Shown here in pieces: positions 7,463-10,132 of a stretch of 10,132 nucleotides of DNA. Source of the stretch: Clostridia bacterium (GTDB taxonomy: Bacteria; Bacillota_A; Clostridia; Oscillospirales; CAG-272); contig JAGDAM010000134.1 in NCBI GenBank assembly GCA_017959485.1, positions 1 to 10,132 of the forward strand, in the 5' to 3' direction. The translations under genes were made by a program, and so were the position numbers. The notes under the pieces are model-generated. The model ran no database searches. It worked only from the letters and a program-made list of their open reading frames with translations, and was not told where the DNA came from. Position 1 is the first letter of the stretch. Each line of letters opens with the position of its first letter.

Positions 7463-7567
7463 GACTCGAACCCAGCTCAGCGCATCACATGACATCGCTT
7501 CTGCCGGTTAGCGCTGAGCAAGGGCCTTTAGCCGCTACGCGGCTGAAAGTCCGGGGTTCTTCGTTCC
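7463..7567. repeat. Structured tandem element, copy B (divergent)
   Basis: The left end GACTCGAACCC (7463-7473) is intact; the right end (GGGTTC then TTCGTTCC, 7554-7567) is disrupted by a small insertion. Hairpin 1 is GCTCAGCGC (7475-7483) with GCGCTGAGC (7511-7519), 9 perfect pairs around a 27-base loop. Hairpin 2 is CTTTAGCCGC (7526-7535) with GCGGCTGAAAG (7539-7549), one bulged G. Both hairpins differ in sequence from copies A and C but keep the pairing. The GCGTCAG tail follows at 7569-7575. Confidence 0.78.
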
Positions 7568-7588
7568 GGCGTCAGGTGTATATAATAT

Positions 7589-7700
7589 CTGGACTCGAAC
7601 CCAGCATTGCGCCTTACTGCGTACCGCTTCTGCTTTGGAGCGCAATGCCAGGGCCGAATTCGCCGCTGCGCGGCTCAGTTCGTCCGGGGTTTGAGTCCAG
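7589..7700. repeat. Structured tandem element, copy C
   Basis: Closed by CTGGACTCGAACCC (7589-7602) with GGGTTTGAGTCCAG (7687-7700), 14 pairs of which one is a G-T. Hairpin 1 is GCATTGCGC (7604-7612) with GCGCAATGC (7640-7648), 9 perfect pairs and a 27-base loop. Hairpin 2 is CGAA..GCCGC (7655-7666) with GCGGC..TTCG (7670-7682). The AGCGTCAGC tail (7699-7707) matches that after copy A (7432-7440). Confidence 0.8.
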
Positions 7701-7710
7701 CGTCAGCTGG

Positions 7711-7753
7711 ATAAATGAACCGGAGGGGGCTGTGCCCCCTCCGGTTCATTTAT
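7711..7753. repeat. 20-bp perfect palindrome at the 3' end of the tRNA
   Basis: Arms 7711-7730 and 7734-7753 are perfectly complementary over 20 bp, ATAAATGAACCGGAG... with a TGT loop. The right arm shares one base (7753) with the CCA end of the tRNA gene. The GC-rich core (CCGGAGGGGGC) with an AT-rich foot could act as a bidirectional terminator for the tRNA and for plus-strand read-through, but no free T-run follows on either strand, so this role is inference. Confidence 0.7.
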
Positions 7754-7828
7754 GGAGCTGGTGGGGGGACTCGAACCCCCGACCTGCTGATTACGAATCA
7801 GCTGCACTACCGGCTGTGCTACACCAGC
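7753..7828 (-). tRNA. tRNA-Thr (anticodon CGT)
   Basis: A full cloverleaf on the minus strand: acceptor GCTGGTG with CACCAGC; D stem GCAC/GTGC; anticodon stem GCTGA/TCAGC around the loop TTCGTAA, giving anticodon CGT for ACG codons; variable region AGGTC; T stem GGGGG/CCCCC around TTCGAGT; discriminator T and encoded CCA. Every stem is fully paired, so it looks functional. It lies 88 bases downstream of the fumarase fusion gene and has its own promoter. Confidence 0.97.
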
Positions 7829-7831
7829 ATA

Positions 7832-7851
7832 TTATGCCCTCCGGGGCATAA
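7832..7851. repeat. Hairpin between promoter and tRNA-Thr
   Basis: TTATGCCC (7832-7839) pairs perfectly with GGGCATAA (7844-7851) around a 4-base loop. It sits between the tRNA promoter and the mature 5' end, so it would form in the precursor leader just before the RNase P cut. It could be an insulating structure; no T-run marks it as a terminator. Confidence 0.55.
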
Positions 7852-7859
7852 CAGCAGGT

Positions 7860-7888
7860 ATTATATCACAAAACGGCATTGAATGCAA
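7860..7888 (-). promoter_or_regulatory. Extended -10 promoter for tRNA-Thr
   Basis: On the minus strand a perfect TATAAT (7865-7860) is preceded by TGA, giving a TGn extended -10. A 17-base spacer leads back to TTGCAT (7888-7883), a weak -35. Transcription would begin near 7853, about 25 bases before the mature tRNA 5' end. Confidence 0.65.
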
Positions 7889-7916
7889 GAATAATTTTGT
7901 GTAGATTTAAAAAATG

Positions 7917-9809
7917 TTATCCGAGAATCAGTTCAAACGCGATTCTCTCGTCTCCGTTTTCAAGATGAATGATTCCTCTTTCCGAAAAACCTCTCGAAGA
8001 GAGCAGATGAAGCATTGTCAGGTTTTTCCGGTGAGTATCGATGCGGATATGATCTGTTTTCCCGAGGCAGAAGCAGAGAGCCGCATCAAACAGCCCGGAA
8101 ACAGTTCCGTCTCCGGCTATTCTGTGAATCGTTCCGTACGGTTTCTCGGACAGCCAGGAGCCGCCCCAGATCCTCCCGTAGGTCGGCTCTTCTCCCTCGA
8201 TGAAGGCAAACGCTCCCACGGCCCTCTGACCGCATTCGACAATATAAAGGTTGCCCAGTTTTATATCACGTTCAAGAACCTTCTTATCCGGCCTTGAGTC
8301 CCCCCACTGAGACGGATTGCCGCTTTCTTTCATATATCTGCGCGCCGCCGAATAAATCCTGTCCAGTTCCTCCGCGTCAGCGGGAAGAGCACGTCTTATT
8401 GCGTACGCTGCGCCGCAAAGACGCACCGGAGCGCCCGGATCGGGATTTTTCAGCAGCTTTTTATATTCGTCCGCCGTGCATATTCCAAGCTGCTCACAGG
8501 CCTCTGCGAGAGATATCTTCTTCTTTTCGGCGTATTTCGCGACTTCCGACGCGCGGTCGTATCCGATTACGGGAGACAGAGCCGTTACGTTCATAAGGGA
8601 TCCGTCGCGGTACTCTTTCATTTTCTCAACGTCGGCTTCAAGTCCCGAGATACACTTCTCACCGAATGACCGCACCGAATCGCGCAGAAGAGTCAGCGAC
8701 TGAATAAAACTGTAAGCTATGACCGGCATGGCGGTATTGAGTTCGAAACTTCCCGAACCCGCGGCGAGAGAAACGGTCGCGTCGTTTCCGATAACCCGCA
8801 TACAAACCATAATCAGCTGCTCGCACTGAGTCGGATTGACTTTTCCCGGCATGATAGATGATCCCGGTTCGTTTGCCGGAATTGATATTTCGGACAGTCC
8901 GCATCTCGGCCCCGAAGAGAGCCATCTGACGTCACCGGCGATTTTGGAAAGATCATACGCAAGGTTTTTCAGCGCGGAGTGCGCCGCGGCGACCGCGGAC
9001 TTGAGAGACATTGAGAAAAAGAAGTTTGACGCGGGATAAACTCTCGTTCCGGAAATCTTTGTAAGATATTTTGTAGCGCAAACGGAGTAACGTTCGGGTG
9101 TGTTTATCCGGTTTCCGACCGCCGTGCCTCCGAGCGGAAGAGCACGCAGTTTATCGCAGGCTCCGCGCAGCTCGTCGATCCCGAAGCTGACGGCACCGGC
9201 CCAGCCCGAAACCTCTTCTCCGAACGTCATTTCCGCGGCGTCGCGAATATGAGTTCTCCCGCATTTGACGGCGTTCCGGTATTTTACTGAAAGCGTGGAC
9301 AGGGAATCAAAGAGCTTTTCCAGCACCGGGATCAGTTCGTTCTCAATCATAAGAAGAGCCGAAAGATGAATCGCGGAAGGGAATACGTCGTTGGTTGACT
9401 GCGACATATTCACGTCGTCGTTGGGATGCAGCAGTACGCGACCGGCTTCCAGATTGGCGAGATTTGCCACGACCTCGTTTACGTTCATATTTGTCTGCGT
9501 CCCGCTTCCGGTCTGCCAGACGCTCAGCGGAAACTGAGAATCGAGTTCGCCCGTCAGTATCCTTTCGCAAACCGAAACGATCGCTTCCTTTTTCTCGGCA
9601 GTCATCGCGCCCGGTCTCAGTTCATGGTTGGCGCACGCTGCCGCCTCTTTAATCATCGCTATTGCCCTGATCAGCTCGGTAGGCATTTTCTCGCTTCCGA
9701 TCCGGAAGTTGCAGAGACTCCTTGCGGTCTGAGCTCCCCAGAACGCCGAATTATCTACCTCGACAGAGCCGAAACTGTCGCTGACCGTATGATTCCCGTT
9801 ATCTTTCAT
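7917..9809 (-). CDS. Class II fumarate hydratase fused to a C-terminal GNAT acetyltransferase
   Basis: 630 residues. Residues 1-455 are a full class II fumarase, which interconverts fumarate and malate without an iron-sulphur cluster. Seen: TGSGTQTNMNVNE (100-112), HPNDDVNMSQSTND (128-141), GRTHIRD with His187, and the superfamily signature GSSIMPGKVN (316-325) with catalytic Ser317/318. The stretch GNFELN-like GSFELN (353-358) and GKVNPTQCE favour fumarase over aspartase. Residues 468-630 are a GNAT-type N-acetyltransferase (IRRALPADAEELDRIY..., GNPSQWGD, EPTYGRIW, YGTIHRIA, IRIDTHRKN, GFSERGIIHL). A typical fumarase ends near the junction, and the frame runs through without a stop. GGAG lies 7 bases before the ATG. 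The GRTHLQDATP block reads GRTHIRDAAE here, a small deviation. The substrate of the acetyltransferase is unknown. Use of fumC as a symbol would hide the fusion, so none is given. Confidence 0.92.
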   Translation of the reverse strand: MKDNGNHTVSDSFGSVEVDNSAFWGAQTARSLCNFRIGSEKMPTELIRAIAMIKEAAACANHELRPGAMTAEKKEAIVSVCERILTGELDSQFPLSVWQTGSGTQTNMNVNEVVANLANLEAGRVLLHPNDDVNMSQSTNDVFPSAIHLSALLMIENELIPVLEKLFDSLSTLSVKYRNAVKCGRTHIRDAAEMTFGEEVSGWAGAVSFGIDELRGACDKLRALPLGGTAVGNRINTPERYSVCATKYLTKISGTRVYPASNFFFSMSLKSAVAAAHSALKNLAYDLSKIAGDVRWLSSGPRCGLSEISIPANEPGSSIMPGKVNPTQCEQLIMVCMRVIGNDATVSLAAGSGSFELNTAMPVIAYSFIQSLTLLRDSVRSFGEKCISGLEADVEKMKEYRDGSLMNVTALSPVIGYDRASEVAKYAEKKKISLAEACEQLGICTADEYKKLLKNPDPGAPVRLCGAAYAIRRALPADAEELDRIYSAARRYMKESGNPSQWGDSRPDKKVLERDIKLGNLYIVECGQRAVGAFAFIEGEEPTYGRIWGGSWLSEKPYGTIHRIAGDGTVSGLFDAALCFCLGKTDHIRIDTHRKNLTMLHLLSSRGFSERGIIHLENGDERIAFELILG

Positions 9810-9971
9810 ATTGTTTCTCCGATATTTCCCCGAGCAGCACCGCGCGCGTTTTGCCTATAAGATACGCACATATGCTTTCAGCCAATAGTTAAATGAAGGT
9901 AGTTACTATAATTATCCAAAGTTACGAAGAGAAGGTTTAGGATAATGTCCAGTGATAGTATATTTTGATTA

Positions 9972-10132
9972 TTATTCGTTTATAGAGGCGCTTGTGTCGT
10001 TACAATAACCAACAAGTATCCGAGATCGTTTTGCCACGAATATGTTTTCAATCTTTGCTCCTTTTTCAATGTAATCGGGTGCTTTTACCCATACAATTTC
10101 ACCGTTGGGGAGTTCCAATTCAATTTCAATCA
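9972..10132 (-). CDS. 3' end of an unrecognised gene (runs off window)
   Basis: The last 52 codons of a minus-strand frame ending in TAA 9974-9972. The peptide contains LPNGEIVWVKAPDYIEKGAK and ends in CNDTSASINE. It looks like genuine protein (balanced composition, no rare strings), but I recognise no family. The bases are clearly AT-richer than those of the other genes here, as is the 160-base gap before the fumarase gene, which may mark recently acquired sequence. The start lies outside the window. Confidence 0.5.
   Translation of the reverse strand, partial: IEIELELPNGEIVWVKAPDYIEKGAKIENIFVAKRSRILVGYCNDTSASINE

Noticed and set aside
7325..7709. Tandem elements as a CRISPR array or integron attC sites
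   Set aside because: The units are about 105 bases with variable internal sequence, not short identical repeats with spacers, and they lack the RYYYAAC/GTTRRRY core sites of attC.
7489..7851. Open frame of 120 codons with WWGDSNPRPADYESAALP
   Set aside because: It reads antisense through tRNA-Thr and the structured repeats; the SNPRPADYESAALP string is the well-known false translation of tRNA complements.
7911..7947. Terminator for the fumarase fusion: GAGAATC/GATTCTC hairpin then TTTTTT
   Set aside because: The stem is only 7 bp with an 11-base loop and lies inside the coding end, 8 bases away from the T-run.
9904..9958. Inverted repeat ACTAT..ATTATCC / GGATAAT..ATAGT
   Set aside because: Arms are short, AT-rich and unevenly spaced, so chance is likely.

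Overview
The window reads as chromosome of an anaerobic, moderately GC-rich member of the Bacillota (Clostridia type). The signs are the TrmB N-terminus MRMRKKK, a HAAS/DUF4097 gene pair followed by a two-subunit ABC exporter, TTG and overlapping starts with clear Shine-Dalgarno sequences, a CCA-encoded tRNA, and an intergenic palindrome of a kind I associate with gut Clostridia. The genus cannot be named from this sequence.

Layout. Positions 1-1056 (minus strand) hold two tRNA-modification genes: the 5' part of truB, and upstream of it trmB. trmB is cut by an in-frame TAA 41 codons before its natural end; the conserved C-terminal motif continues in the same frame after the stop. An extended -10 promoter at 1094-1122 drives this pair. 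Divergently, 1180-7016 (plus strand) is a tight four-gene operon: a HAAS-type membrane protein with an unusually long acidic linker, a membrane-anchored DUF4097-type protein, and a degenerate plus a catalytically complete half of a heterodimeric type IV ABC exporter. This resembles envelope-stress or drug-export modules of Bacillota, but the PadR regulator often seen with them is not in the window.

Positions 7017-7752 hold no gene. After about 200 unremarkable bases come a double-hairpin palindromic repeat (7223-7270) and then three tandem copies of a roughly 105-base element (7325-7700). Each copy is closed by a GACTCGAACCC / GGGTTCGAGTC inverted repeat and contains two inner hairpins. Between copies the paired bases change on both sides, so structure is conserved more than sequence. 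A near-perfect 20-bp palindrome (7711-7753) separates this array from tRNA-Thr(CGT) on the minus strand. This array is the best candidate for something undescribed in the window.

Upstream of the tRNA on the minus strand is a single 630-codon gene fusing a complete class II fumarase to a C-terminal GNAT acetyltransferase domain, an unusual architecture. The last 160 bases hold the 3' end of an AT-richer minus-strand gene that I do not recognise.
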